A stretch of DNA of 64,000 nt from Ilyobacter_A sp963668015 (lineage in GTDB: Bacteria > Fusobacteriota > Fusobacteriia > Fusobacteriales > Fusobacteriaceae): positions 1-64,000 of the forward strand of contig CAXXCR010000009.1 of NCBI GenBank assembly GCA_963668015.2. The letters run 5' to 3'. Positions 51,064 to 59,883 of this stretch are shown here, in pieces. Position 1 is the first letter of the stretch. Every line of letters starts with the position of its first letter. The notes under the pieces are model-generated. The model had not been told where the DNA came from. It worked only from the letters and a program-made list of their open reading frames with translations, and ran no database searches. A program made the position numbers and the translations under genes.

Positions 51064-52893
51064 TTAGTCTTCTACAACTTCAGCTTCAGCAACATCTTCG
51101 TCGCCTGACTTAGCTGCCCCCTCTTCACCGGCTGCAGCCTGTTGAGCCTGAGCCTGCTCTTGAGCTTCTTTATAGATTTCTTCAGCTAATTTGTGTGCAG
51201 CTTGAGAAAGTTTTTCTATAGCTGCGTCTATAGCCTCTTTGTCTTCTCCGTCTTTTACTTTTTTAAGCTCTTCTAAAGCTTCTTCTATGTTCTTTTTCTC
51301 TTCCTCTGTAACTTTGCTTTCATGCTCTTTCAAAGTTTTTTCAGTAGAACCGATTAATGCATCAGCTTTGTTTCTGGCATCGATAAGTTCTCTGAATTTT
51401 TTGTCCTCAGCTTCATGTGATGCTGCGTCTTTTTTCATTTTTTCGATCTCGTCTTCGCTAAGGTTTGTAGATCCTGTTATTGTTACCTTGTTTTCTTTTC
51501 CAGTTCCCAGGTCTTTAGCAGACACGTGAACTATTCCGTTTGCATCTATGTCAAATGTAACTTCTATTTGAGGTACTCCTCTTGGTGCAGCAGGGATACC
51601 CTCTAGGTTAAACTCTCCCAGTTTATGGTTGTCTGCAGCTTTAGCTCTTTCACCTTGAAGTACATTGATAGTTACCGCAGGTTGGTTGTCAACAGCTGTT
51701 GAGAATATTTGTGATTTCTTAACAGGTATAGTTGTGTTTCTGTCTATAATTTTTGTGAATACTCCACCTAATGTTTCCAGTCCCAGTGAAAGTGGTGTTA
51801 CGTCTAGTAGAAGTACGTCTTTTACGTCTCCCATAAGTACCCCACCTTGTATAGCTGCTCCTGCTGCTACAACTTCGTCAGGGTTTATACTTTTATTCGG
51901 AGCTTTACCGAAGTAATCTTTTACCCATTCTTGAACTGCTGGTATTCTTGTAGATCCACCAACTAAAAGGATTTCATCGATATCTCCTGGTGTAAGTCCT
52001 GCATCTTCTAAAGCTGTTTTTGCAGGTCCTTGAGTCATTTTTACAAGCTCCGAAGTTAATTCGTTGAACTTAGCTCTTGTAAGTCTTACTTCCAAATGCT
52101 TAGGTCCTGTTGCATCCATTGTGATGAACGGAAGCGAGATAGGAGTTTCCATTGTAGTAGAAAGCTCTTTTTTAGCTTTTTCAGCTGCGTCTCTAAGTCT
52201 TTGGTAAGCCATTTTATCCTGTAAAAGGTCTATTCCGTTTTCTTTTTTAAATTCGGCAGCAAGCCATTCAACGATAGCCTTATCGAAGTTGTCTCCACCA
52301 AGGTGGTTGTTTCCAGAAGTAGCAAGTACCTCTATAACCCCGTCTCCTATTTCAAGGACAGATACGTCAAACGTACCCCCTCCAAGGTCGAATACCAATA
52401 CTTTTTCCTCTTTTTGTTTGTCCAGCCCGTAAGCAAGTGCTGCTGCTGTAGGTTCGTTTATGATCCTTTTTACTTCAAGACCAGCGATAACCCCTGCATC
52501 TTTAGTAGCTTGTCTTTGTGCATCTGTAAAGTAAGCAGGAACTGTAATAACAGCTTCTTTTACTGTTTCTCCAAGGTAGTCCTCAGCAGAACTTTTCATT
52601 TTCTTAAGGATCATTGCAGATATCTCTTGAGGAGTGTAGTCCTTCCCGTGGATTTTTTCTTTATAGTCCGATCCCATATGTGTTTTTATAGATTGTATTG
52701 TAGACTCAGGGTGAGTGATAACTTGTCTTTTTGCTACCTCTCCAACAACGATCTCACCGTTGTCTTTTATGTTTACAACCGAAGGAGTTGTTCTAGCACC
52801 TTCCGAGTTTGTTATTATAGTAAAGCTTCCACCCTCCATAACTGATACACAAGAGTTTGTTGTTCCCAAATCAATTCCGATTATTTTGCTCAT
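51064..52893 (-). CDS. dnaK: DnaK (Hsp70) chaperone
   Basis: ATP-dependent chaperone, 609 residues. N-terminal ATPase: IIGIDLGTTNSCVSVMEGG, VFDLGGGTFDVSV, VGGSTRIPAVQEWV; the C-terminal substrate domain follows the linker DVLLLDVTPLSLGLET; the tail is Gln/Ala-rich and ends in the acidic EAEVVED. Third gene of the hrcA-grpE-dnaK operon, regulated through CIRCE. Confidence 0.98.
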   Translation of the reverse strand: MSKIIGIDLGTTNSCVSVMEGGSFTIITNSEGARTTPSVVNIKDNGEIVVGEVAKRQVITHPESTIQSIKTHMGSDYKEKIHGKDYTPQEISAMILKKMKSSAEDYLGETVKEAVITVPAYFTDAQRQATKDAGVIAGLEVKRIINEPTAAALAYGLDKQKEEKVLVFDLGGGTFDVSVLEIGDGVIEVLATSGNNHLGGDNFDKAIVEWLAAEFKKENGIDLLQDKMAYQRLRDAAEKAKKELSTTMETPISLPFITMDATGPKHLEVRLTRAKFNELTSELVKMTQGPAKTALEDAGLTPGDIDEILLVGGSTRIPAVQEWVKDYFGKAPNKSINPDEVVAAGAAIQGGVLMGDVKDVLLLDVTPLSLGLETLGGVFTKIIDRNTTIPVKKSQIFSTAVDNQPAVTINVLQGERAKAADNHKLGEFNLEGIPAAPRGVPQIEVTFDIDANGIVHVSAKDLGTGKENKVTITGSTNLSEDEIEKMKKDAASHEAEDKKFRELIDARNKADALIGSTEKTLKEHESKVTEEEKKNIEEALEELKKVKDGEDKEAIDAAIEKLSQAAHKLAEEIYKEAQEQAQAQQAAAGEEGAAKSGDEDVAEAEVVED

Positions 52894-52939
52894 TTAGATT
52901 TACCTCCAATTATTAAAATTTATTTTTTACCCAAACAGG

Positions 52940-53479
52940 CTATTTTTTACAAACTTTTACCATTGCCGGCCTTATTACTCTGCCTTTCATCTTGTATCCC
53001 TTTTGAAGTTCCATTAAAACATGGTTGTCGTCCATGTCGTCGCAGGATTCCGTCATTACAGCATGATGTTGGTGTGGGTCGTATTCCTTCCCCACAGACT
53101 CTATCGCCTCTACACCTTCTGCATTCAGTATCCCGTGCATCTGACCAAGCGTCATCTCAACACCTTTTACAAGTGAATCAAAATCCTTGCTCTCAGCTGA
53201 TGCCGTAATGGCTCTTTCCAAGTTGTCAACTGCGTCTAAGACTTTTACAACAACTTTTTCAGATGCGTATTTTCTCAGTTCTTCCAGTTCTCTCTCTTTT
53301 CTCTTTGTGAAGTTTTGGAATTCCGCCTGTTTTCTAAGATAAGCGTTTTTCCACTCCTCAACTTCTTCCTCTATCTTGTTAATTTTATCTTCTAAGCTTT
53401 CCTCTTGCACCTCTTCAGTCGCCTCTAAGTTTTCAGCTGCGGCTTCGTTTTCAAGTTCTTTTTTCATCTCTTCACTCAT
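52940..53479 (-). CDS. grpE: GrpE nucleotide exchange factor
   Basis: Exchange factor that releases ADP from DnaK. 179 residues: an acidic N-terminal coiled coil (EESLEDKINKIEEEVEEWKN), then AYLRKQAEFQNFTKRKERE and the C-terminal beta domain KEYDPHQHHAVM and GYKMKGRVIRPAMVKV. Its ATG is 1 nt after the hrcA stop, so translation is coupled. Confidence 0.97.
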   Translation of the reverse strand: MSEEMKKELENEAAAENLEATEEVQEESLEDKINKIEEEVEEWKNAYLRKQAEFQNFTKRKERELEELRKYASEKVVVKVLDAVDNLERAITASAESKDFDSLVKGVEMTLGQMHGILNAEGVEAIESVGKEYDPHQHHAVMTESCDDMDDNHVLMELQKGYKMKGRVIRPAMVKVCKK

Positions 53480-53480
53480 T

Positions 53481-54506
53481 CTATTTTTCCCTTTCTATAT
53501 CGTCTATTACCTTGTTTACCTCGTGTGTAACGTATTCCACCAGTCCAACAGTCTTGGAGTATGCCATTCTTTTTGGACCGATTATACCGATTATTCCCTC
53601 TGATTGTCCTATCTTGTATACGGAATAAACAAAGCTGTAATCCTCCAGCCCGTGTATGCTCAGTTCATCGCCAAATATAACGTGTGCTTTCCCTTTTTCA
53701 CCGCCTCGGTTTCTTGCAATTACTTCAAACACCTCTCGCAGGTTTTTCCTGTGGCTGAAAAGTTCCAGAGCATCCTTCACCTCGTCCACACTTTTGTCTT
53801 TAAATATTTCAGAGGTTCCGTTTACAAAGAACTCACCTTCTACATCCTGGTAGACCTCTTTTTCCAGGGTACCTATAATGGTCTCCCCTTGCTCCTTCTG
53901 CTCTTTTATATAAGTTTCTAGTTCATGGGAAAGCAGTTCACCACTTTTCAGCTTGAAATTAAGTTCTTTGGAAAGCAGCTGTAGCTCATCCTCGCTTATC
54001 TTGGATTCCAAGTGGATTTTCTTGGTTCTGACAGCCGAGTTCTCCATTACAATTACCGCCATTATCAGGTAGTCGTTTACATGAACCAAGTCAACTTTTT
54101 TTATTTTTTCCCTTTTTATGTCTGGTTCTATTACTATTCCTGCATATGTACTCAGCTTGGACAGCAGCCTGGATGTCCTTTTCAAGACCGACTCTATCTC
54201 ATTCATCTTTATTTCATACGCAGTATTGATCTTGTTCATCTCTTCCCTGGACAGCTTTTCAATCTTTATGAGCTCGTTCAAGTAGAATTTATAACCAGTA
54301 TCCGTTGGCACCCTCCCTGATGAAGTGTGGGTCTTCATTATATAACCCAGGTCCTCAAGGTCTGCCATTACGTTTCTTATTGTAGCGGAAGAAAAATTCA
54401 TCCCATATTTTTTTACCAAAGTTCTGGAACCAACCGTATCCCCACTTGATAAATAGTGATCGATTATAGCTGCCAAAACCTGTTTTTCTCTGTCAGAAAG
54501 CGACAT
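53481..54506 (-). CDS. hrcA: HrcA, heat-shock repressor
   Basis: Repressor that binds CIRCE operators and is itself unfolded by heat. About 341 residues: an N-terminal winged helix (VGSRTLVKKYGMNFSSATIR and NVMADLEDLGYIMKTHTSSG) and the C-terminal HrcA domain ending in SEGIIGIIGPKRMAYSKTVG. ATG 54506 after AGGTGG is preferred to the frame opening at 54527, which would overlap the operator. It leads the chaperone operon and represses itself through the CIRCE 15 nt upstream. Confidence 0.96.
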   Translation of the reverse strand: MSLSDREKQVLAAIIDHYLSSGDTVGSRTLVKKYGMNFSSATIRNVMADLEDLGYIMKTHTSSGRVPTDTGYKFYLNELIKIEKLSREEMNKINTAYEIKMNEIESVLKRTSRLLSKLSTYAGIVIEPDIKREKIKKVDLVHVNDYLIMAVIVMENSAVRTKKIHLESKISEDELQLLSKELNFKLKSGELLSHELETYIKEQKEQGETIIGTLEKEVYQDVEGEFFVNGTSEIFKDKSVDEVKDALELFSHRKNLREVFEVIARNRGGEKGKAHVIFGDELSIHGLEDYSFVYSVYKIGQSEGIIGIIGPKRMAYSKTVGLVEYVTHEVNKVIDDIEREK

Positions 54507-54520
54507 GCAACCACCTCTTG

Positions 54521-54547
54521 TTAGCACTCATTTTGTCAGAGTGCTAA
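54521..54547 (-). promoter_or_regulatory. CIRCE operator
   Basis: Perfect inverted repeat TTAGCACTC-N9-GAGTGCTAA between the promoter and hrcA. A lone half site GAGTGCTAA lies at about 54624-54632, upstream of the promoter. Confidence 0.95.
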
Positions 54548-54559
54548 TTCTTTGGTTTA

Positions 54560-54588
54560 AATATACTCTATTTTAAATTTTTTGTCAA
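54560..54588 (-). promoter_or_regulatory. Promoter of the hrcA-grpE-dnaK operon
   Basis: On the minus strand TTGACA and TATATT are exactly 17 bp apart, and CIRCE follows at once where it would block transcription. Confidence 0.85.
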
Positions 54589-54683
54589 TATATTTTACAA
54601 AAAAATTAGCCACCTATCTGAACGAGTGCTAAAAAAAGTTCTGGTTTTTCCACAGAATCGGACGGTACCCCTAAAGATGGACA

Positions 54684-55610
54684 CTATAAACTTATCATAA
54701 GATTTTCTTTAAATTTTAAGTCCTTTGCCATATAAAATTCTCTCGGTGTCATATAGTTTATACTCGAATGAATCCTTTTTGTATTGTAATTATTTATATG
54801 TCTATCGATATCTTCCTCTAATTCTTTAAGAGTCATATATGTTTTCCCTGTTAAACATTCATCTTCAAAATATCTATGAAATGATTCTATATGAGCATTA
54901 TAGTTTGGACTTTTTACCGGTATTCTTTCATGATTTATTTTTTCTTTCAAGCATAGCATACCAAATTTATGGCTTATATATTGACTCCCATTATCCGTCC
55001 TGATTATTAAATTTTCTGACTTCCCTTTTATTTCTCTTTTGTATAAACTTTTTAATAAAACCTCACAAGCTATATCTGCTGTGCAAGCTGTGACAACTTT
55101 ATAAGCGATTAGCTCTCTGTCAAACACATCGATTACTGACAATATGTATGCCGTTTGTCTTGTACCTGCAATGTAAGCGTATTTTATATCACTTTCCCAT
55201 AGTTGATTTGAATTTATCACTAATCTATTTTGGCATTGCATAGAATATTTTCTTATACTACGTTTTTTAGGGGAACTTAAAAGCTTCATTTCCCTCATTA
55301 AACGACGTACTTTTTTTCTGTTTATTATGAGCGCCTATTCTTTGCGCAATGCTGCAGCCACTTTTTTATACCCATAAAATTTACCATAATCAGTAGACTT
55401 GATTTCTTTTATATTATCTTTTATAATTTCATCGGATATTTGTTTCTTATTTTTATCCCAGCTAAATCCTGGAATTTTTCTTCCTCTCTTTACATTAGAT
55501 TCGGTTTTTTCTTTTCTATTTTCTCTTTCATAATACGTAGATCTATTAATTTTTAGGATAGAAAAAATCCTTTTGATTGGGTATCCTTTATTAATCCATA
55601 CCATGGCCAC
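54684..55610 (-). pseudogene. IS3-type transposase OrfB with an in-frame stop
   Basis: DDE integrase of a type distinct from the element at 9386. The frame from 55610 encodes AMVWINKGYPIKRIFSILKI, then a TAG (about 55335-55337) directly after AALRKE; the same frame resumes with NRKKVRRLMREMKLL and continues through WESDIKYAYIAG (first Asp), IRTDNGSQYIS (second Asp) and NYNAHIESFHRYFEDE (Glu). The catalytic triad survives, but the nonsense codon separates it from the N-terminal part. No frameshift is needed, so this one is not a homopolymer effect. Confidence 0.75.
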
Positions 55611-55617
55611 ATCTAAT

Positions 55618-55926
55618 TTATCGTCTAGTGTTGGGTCTTTTTTTTAATAAATCTCTTAAAACTTCAACTTCCAATTCTTTTTCTTCTAACTCTTTTTTAA
55701 GCTTTTTATATTCTTTTTTGTAGTTAGGTATGATTTCTTTTTCTTTTGGCTCTTTTGTTTGTAACGTCTGTTGGTATTTCCTATAATTACATACCCATTT
55801 TGATAGCAAAACTGGATTGAGGTCATATTTTCTGGCAACTAATATATTTGATCCCGATTCCAATACTTCCATGACATATCTTTTTCTTTCTTCTTCGCTA
55901 AAAGTACGCTTAAATTTTTCTGACAT
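55618..55926 (-). CDS. IS3-type transposase OrfA (helix-turn-helix)
   Basis: 102 residues: an HTH (SGSNILVARKYDLNPVLLSK) followed by a lysine/glutamate-rich leucine zipper (KKLKKELEEKELEVEVLRDL). It would be fused to OrfB by -1 slippage near the end, where an A-rich stretch codes for KKRPNTRR. OrfB is interrupted, so the element is probably immobile unless helped in trans. Confidence 0.75.
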   Translation of the reverse strand: MSEKFKRTFSEEERKRYVMEVLESGSNILVARKYDLNPVLLSKWVCNYRKYQQTLQTKEPKEKEIIPNYKKEYKKLKKELEEKELEVEVLRDLLKKRPNTRR

Positions 55927-56034
55927 TTCTCTTCATCCCCTTCAATAAATATTATACCTAACTTTAAATTTAGGTGTCCAATTATTTTAGGGGGGTATGA
56001 GGAATTAACTGAAAATCTTCATACTTAAATTTAA

Positions 56035-56117
56035 CCTAAGCTGCTGCCGTAATAAAATATTGAATTTCTGTACTTTCTTTGCTTGCCCAAAGAAAGTATC
56101 AAAGAAACGACACCTAC
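56035..56117. repeat. Dispersed repeat family B, truncated copy 5
   Basis: Only the terminal 80 bp remain: TTAACCTAAGCTGCTGCCG, AATAAAATATTGAATTTCTG and the TACTTTCTTTGC hairpin, ending at AACGACACC. The tip has the form usually seen at the right end. Beyond it the sequence switches to a GGDEF coding frame. Confidence 0.75.
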
Positions 56118-56441
56118 GGCCATTTAACCGGATACCTTGTCTTAAAAGAGATATCAACACTACCCCTTGAGAATATGAGGTGTATCGACAAGCTTTTCAG
56201 GTTGGGATGGGACGAGTTTATCGTGCTTCTTTCGAAATCGGGAATAGAAGACAGTACAAGACTGGCGGAAAGGCTAAAAAATGAGATCAATTCTTTTGAT
56301 TTTTCCTGTGAAAAACTAACCTGCAGCTTTGGAGTGACAGAGATAAAAGACGAGGATACCATAGATAGTATACTTAAAAGGTCTGATGAGGCACTGTACA
56401 CTTCCAAGCACAGGGGCAAAAATTGTATCTCAAAAAAATAA
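56109..56441 (+). pseudogene. C-terminal half of a GGDEF protein, truncated by a repeat
   Basis: About 110 codons of a diguanylate cyclase domain: NDTYGHLTGYLVLKEIS, FRLGWDEFIVLLSKSG (GGDEF changed to GWDEF), LTCSFGVTEIKDED and SDEALYTSKHRGKNCI. The N-terminal third of the domain and any sensor are gone; the frame emerges from repeat B5, with AACGACACC (Asn-Asp-Thr) shared by repeat and gene at the junction. The upstream ATG lies in the repeat. Certainly non-catalytic. Confidence 0.8.
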
Positions 56442-56446
56442 AATCG

Positions 56447-56473
56447 TCCCCCGTTTTTCGGGGGATTTTTTTA
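56447..56473 (+). terminator. Terminator of the GGDEF remnant
   Basis: TCCCCCG and CGGGGGA stem, then seven T. Confidence 0.9.
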
Positions 56474-56759
56474 TCCCTTCTTGAAGTTTCAGTCTTAAAA
56501 TTATAAAAAGTAAATGGTACGAAAAAATATAAAATTTTGGACACCTTCAAAAGCGTTTTTATAATTCTTTAATTTTTTATAAATTTAAAATTTAAATTAG
56601 CTTGATTTTTTTCTGCTCACAGCATTTATTTCTAAAAACAATTCCGACATAAGCGACTATCTCAGCTTTTATATTATTTATGAATAATTATTAATCTTTA
56701 ATATTGACTTGCTGCATCCTCTCTGTTATAATTTAAAAATTAGTAAATAAAATATCTCT
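56474..56759. other. Intergenic region upstream of the lysine riboswitch
   Basis: Very AT-rich, no gene. TTGACTTGCTGCATCCTCTC followed by TGTTATAATT at about 56703-56732 holds a likely promoter (TTGACT, 18 bp, TATAAT) for the riboswitch transcript. Confidence 0.5.
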
Positions 56760-56941
56760 ACTTATGATAGAGGCTGCAAATTTCATTATTAACACAGAGG
56801 AGCTTTTGGCTGGCTTTGAATCTGTGCGAAAGGGAGGTTTGCCGAAGAATGATTCTTTACGCCTAAAAAGTTTCATTCTGGGGGTCCGGAAAACATCCGC
56901 GCCACTGTCAACGGGGATTTCCCGTTGGAGAGCTATCTGTG
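56760..56941 (+). ncRNA. Lysine riboswitch (L box)
   Basis: The conserved core elements are in order: GATAGAGGCTGC at the 5' side of P1, AGGAGCTTTTGGCTGG, GAAAGGGAGGTTTGCCGAAG, then ACTGTCAACGGGG and CCGTTGGAGAGCTATCTG closing P1. The P1 3' strand AGCTATCTG (56931-56939) can instead pair with CAGATAGC (56970-56977) inside the terminator, so ligand binding should free the terminator and stop transcription. It controls the transporter at 57023. Confidence 0.9.
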
Positions 56942-56962
56942 TGTCTGTAATTTACTTAATTA

Positions 56963-57000
56963 TAGCTGCCAGATAGCGTCTGGCAGCTATTTTTATTTTC
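56963..57000 (+). terminator. Riboswitch-controlled terminator
   Basis: AGCTGCCAGA and TCTGGCAGCT form a 10-bp stem over TAGCG, followed by TTTTTATTTT. Its left arm overlaps the antiterminator partner of the riboswitch P1 strand. Confidence 0.9.
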
Positions 57001-57022
57001 AATATTTTTTAGGAGGATTTTT

Positions 57023-58753
57023 ATGAGAAAATTTTATTTAGGTTTTTCGTTTTTGATGCTGTCTATGCTTACATTTTCAAGCGAAGTTCCAGCATCTGTA
57101 GAAAATTTAGGTTTTTTAACTTTACTTCCGCCTTTGGTGGCTATAATACTTGCATTTATAACTAAAAATGTTATCATCTCTCTTTTCATAGGTATTTTTA
57201 CAGGTACCTTCTTAGTGAACATACAGGGAGGAAATATTTTTATGGCTCTTAACAAAGGGTTTCTTGACATCGTTAGCAACATCATCTCTTCTATGGCCGA
57301 TTCTTGGAATGCCGGTATAATACTTCAAGTTCTTACAATCGGTGGACTTGTTGCGTTGGTTTCCAAAATGGGCGGTGCCAGAGCTGTTGCAGAAACTCTT
57401 GCAAAAAAGGCAAAATCACCGGTTAGTGCACAGATAACTACTTGGATACTTGGTATCTTCATCTTCTTTGACGACTATGCCAACGCACTTATAGTAGGTC
57501 CAATAATGAGGCCTGTAAGCGACAAGATGAGAATTTCAAGAGAAAAACTAGCCTTTGTAGTAGACGCAACCGCTGCACCTATTGCTGGTATAGCACTGGT
57601 TTCAACTTGGGTAGGGTATGAGGTTTCTCTTATAAAAGACGGTTTCGCTTCTATCGGTTTAGAAGATGTTAACGCCTACGGAGTGTTTATGGAAACTATC
57701 CCGTACAGATTCTACAATATACTTATGCTTTGTTTTGTGTTTTTCACAGCTTACTTCTTGAGAGAGTTCGGGCCAATGTACAAAGCCGAAAGAAGGGCTA
57801 GGATGACAGGTCAAGTTTTAGAACCAGGATCCCATCCCATGGCAAGTGATGAGTCGGAGGACTTCCAGCCTGAAGATGGAACAAAACTTTCTATATGGAA
57901 TGCCATTGTCCCAATCGGAACTTTGATAATAGCATCATTTTTAGGTTTTTACTTCAACGGACTGTCGTATCTAGAAGGAGAGGTTTTAGCTAAGATTCAA
58001 GAAGCTCCTATCTCATTTTACGCAATAAGAGAAACTTTTGGTGCTTCGGATGCTTCAGTTGTTCTTTTCCAAGCAGCACTTTTTGCTTCAATAGTTGCCA
58101 TAGTAATGGGAATTTCTCAAAAAATGTTTAAATTTGGAGAAGCTCTAGAAATCTGGATGGGCGGAATGAAATCTCTAGTTATAACAGGTGTGATTCTTTT
58201 GCTTGCTTGGTCTCTTAGCAGCGTTATAAAAGAATTAGGTACTTCTACGTATTTAGTTTCTATGCTTTCAAATACAGTTCCTAAATTTATCCTGCCGTCA
58301 ATAATATTTGTTTTGGGATCTATTATATCATTCTCTACGGGTACTTCATATGGTACAATGGGAATACTTATGCCGCTTACAATCCCTCTTGCCAACGCAG
58401 TCGGGATGAGCAACGGTCTAGCAGGAGCAGATCTTTCCGGATTCATAGTTATGAATGTAAGTGCCGTATTGACTGGAGCTATTTTAGGTGACCACTGTTC
58501 GCCTATATCAGATACCACTATACTTTCTTCTATGGGAACGGCTTGCGACCACGTTGACCATACTAGAACTCAGCTATTTTACGCTGTCGTTGTTGGACTG
58601 GTTTCTATCCTTTTCGGATATCTTCCTGTTGGTTTGGGGGTTTCCATCTGGGTAGTTCTACCTATGTCTATAATAGTAACTCTTCTTATTGTTAGGTTTG
58701 TGGGTAAACCTGTAGAAGCAGAAGAAACAGAAGTTGAAACTCAAATTGCATAA
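57023..58753 (+). CDS. lysW: NhaC-family transporter under lysine riboswitch (LysW-type lysine uptake)
   Basis: Polytopic membrane protein of the NhaC Na+/H+ antiporter family. 576 residues, longer than usual because of an N-terminal signal-like stretch (KFYLGFSFLMLSMLTFSSEV) before the first family helix. Conserved core: IFIFFDDYANALIVGPIMRP, VDATAAPIAGIALVSTWVG, ISFSTGTSYGTMGILMPL and GDHCSPISDTTILSSMGT. NhaC proteins behind L boxes were proposed to be lysine transporters (LysW), and the riboswitch here supports that over ion exchange. AGGAGG before ATG 57023. Confidence 0.9.
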   Translation: MRKFYLGFSFLMLSMLTFSSEVPASVENLGFLTLLPPLVAIILAFITKNVIISLFIGIFTGTFLVNIQGGNIFMALNKGFLDIVSNIISSMADSWNAGIILQVLTIGGLVALVSKMGGARAVAETLAKKAKSPVSAQITTWILGIFIFFDDYANALIVGPIMRPVSDKMRISREKLAFVVDATAAPIAGIALVSTWVGYEVSLIKDGFASIGLEDVNAYGVFMETIPYRFYNILMLCFVFFTAYFLREFGPMYKAERRARMTGQVLEPGSHPMASDESEDFQPEDGTKLSIWNAIVPIGTLIIASFLGFYFNGLSYLEGEVLAKIQEAPISFYAIRETFGASDASVVLFQAALFASIVAIVMGISQKMFKFGEALEIWMGGMKSLVITGVILLLAWSLSSVIKELGTSTYLVSMLSNTVPKFILPSIIFVLGSIISFSTGTSYGTMGILMPLTIPLANAVGMSNGLAGADLSGFIVMNVSAVLTGAILGDHCSPISDTTILSSMGTACDHVDHTRTQLFYAVVVGLVSILFGYLPVGLGVSIWVVLPMSIIVTLLIVRFVGKPVEAEETEVETQIA

Positions 58754-58761
58754 ATTAAAAT

Positions 58762-58795
58762 AAAAAAAATGGAAGCGTCTGCTTCCATTTTTTTT
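58762..58795. terminator. Bidirectional terminator
   Basis: AAAAAAATGGAAGC and GCTTCCATTTTTTT with a 4-nt loop, between the convergent transporter and peptidase genes. Confidence 0.9.
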
Positions 58796-59861
58796 ATTTT
58801 ATTATCATAAGCTCCTTGGAAGTTTTGTTTATAACTTCACACCCGTCTTTTTTTATTATAACGTCATCTTCTATCCTTACCCCACCGAACCCCTCTATAT
58901 ATATTCCAGGTTCTATGGTCACCACCATGTTTTCTTCAAGCACTATGTCGTCTAGCTTGCTTGATAAATATGGATACTCATGTATCTCGAGGCCTATACC
59001 GTGGCCTAGTCCATGTCCGAAATTCTCGCCGTACCCTTTTTGACTAATATAATCCCGTGCTATTTTATCCAATTCACTGGTCTTTATTCCGGCTTTAGCT
59101 TTCGAAACAGCCAGCTTCTGGGCTTCCAATACAGTGTTGTAAATTTCAAGGTGCTTTTCACTTATCTCCTCGCCATAGTAAACAGTTCTGGTTATATCGG
59201 ATGTATACCCATTATAAAAACATCCAAAATCAAATTTTACAAAACCCTCTTTTTCCAAAAGCTTGTCACTGGCTACCCCATGTGGCATTGCAGACCTGTA
59301 GTTGGAAGCTACTATTGTATCGAAAGACTTATCTTCTGCTCCCAACTTCCTCATTTCGTACTCAAGCTCGTTGGCCAGATCTTTTTCCCTGATCCCCTCT
59401 TTTATTTTCGGGATTATTTTGGCAAAAGCCCTGTCTGCAATATCGGCAGCTTTTTTTATATAGGCCAACTCTTCCTCTGTTTTTACCATTCTGCATTTCA
59501 AGAGACTGTCTCCCATTCCTAAAAATTCCACACCTTTTAACCTCTTCTTGTAGAATTCGTAATTGGCCACACTCATACTCAGGTCCTCTATTCCAAGTTT
59601 TTTTATACTGGCATCCTTTATGTACTCTACCACCTTGTCCGCAGCAGATCTTTCAACAGCTACAACGGAAAAACCCTTGCCCTCGCACTGTTCTTTCGCC
59701 TGCTCCACATACCTAAAATCCGCAAAGAAAAATCTTGCGTTTTTCAAGACCAGAGCTATTCCCGTAGTTCCAGTAAATCCGGTAAAATATCTCAGGTTGC
59801 TCAAGTTGCTTATAAGCAGTGCATCTATTTGTTTTTCCTCAAACATCTCCGCTATTCTCAT
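58794..59861 (-). CDS. pepP: M24-family Xaa-Pro aminopeptidase
   Basis: Cytoplasmic dimetal peptidase that removes N-terminal residues before proline. 355 residues: a creatinase-type N-domain (LLISNLSNLRYFTGFTGTTG) and a pita-bread catalytic domain with metal ligands in FDFGCFYNGYTSDITRT (two Asp), GHGLGHGIGLEIHEYP (His), MVVTIEPGIYI (Glu) and GGVRIEDDVI (Glu). All five are present. It lies 22 nt after mnmA on the same strand. Confidence 0.93.
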   Translation of the reverse strand: MRIAEMFEEKQIDALLISNLSNLRYFTGFTGTTGIALVLKNARFFFADFRYVEQAKEQCEGKGFSVVAVERSAADKVVEYIKDASIKKLGIEDLSMSVANYEFYKKRLKGVEFLGMGDSLLKCRMVKTEEELAYIKKAADIADRAFAKIIPKIKEGIREKDLANELEYEMRKLGAEDKSFDTIVASNYRSAMPHGVASDKLLEKEGFVKFDFGCFYNGYTSDITRTVYYGEEISEKHLEIYNTVLEAQKLAVSKAKAGIKTSELDKIARDYISQKGYGENFGHGLGHGIGLEIHEYPYLSSKLDDIVLEENMVVTIEPGIYIEGFGGVRIEDDVIIKKDGCEVINKTSKELMIIK

Positions 59862-59883
59862 GTCGACTCCCCTTTTTTTAATT

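Larger units (their letters stand above)
54666..55997 (-). mobile_element. IS3-family insertion sequence, inactivated
   Basis: About 1.33 kb. The ends are short imperfect inverted repeats: TACCCCTAAAGATGGACAC on the left and, as complement of the right end, TACCCCCCTAAAATAATTGG followed by ACAC. No clear target duplication. It lies upstream of the chaperone operon and next to the truncated family B repeat. Confidence 0.75.

Noticed and set aside
56764..56976. 70-codon plus-strand frame before the NhaC gene
   Set aside because: It overlaps the lysine riboswitch and its terminator almost exactly; no ribosome site.
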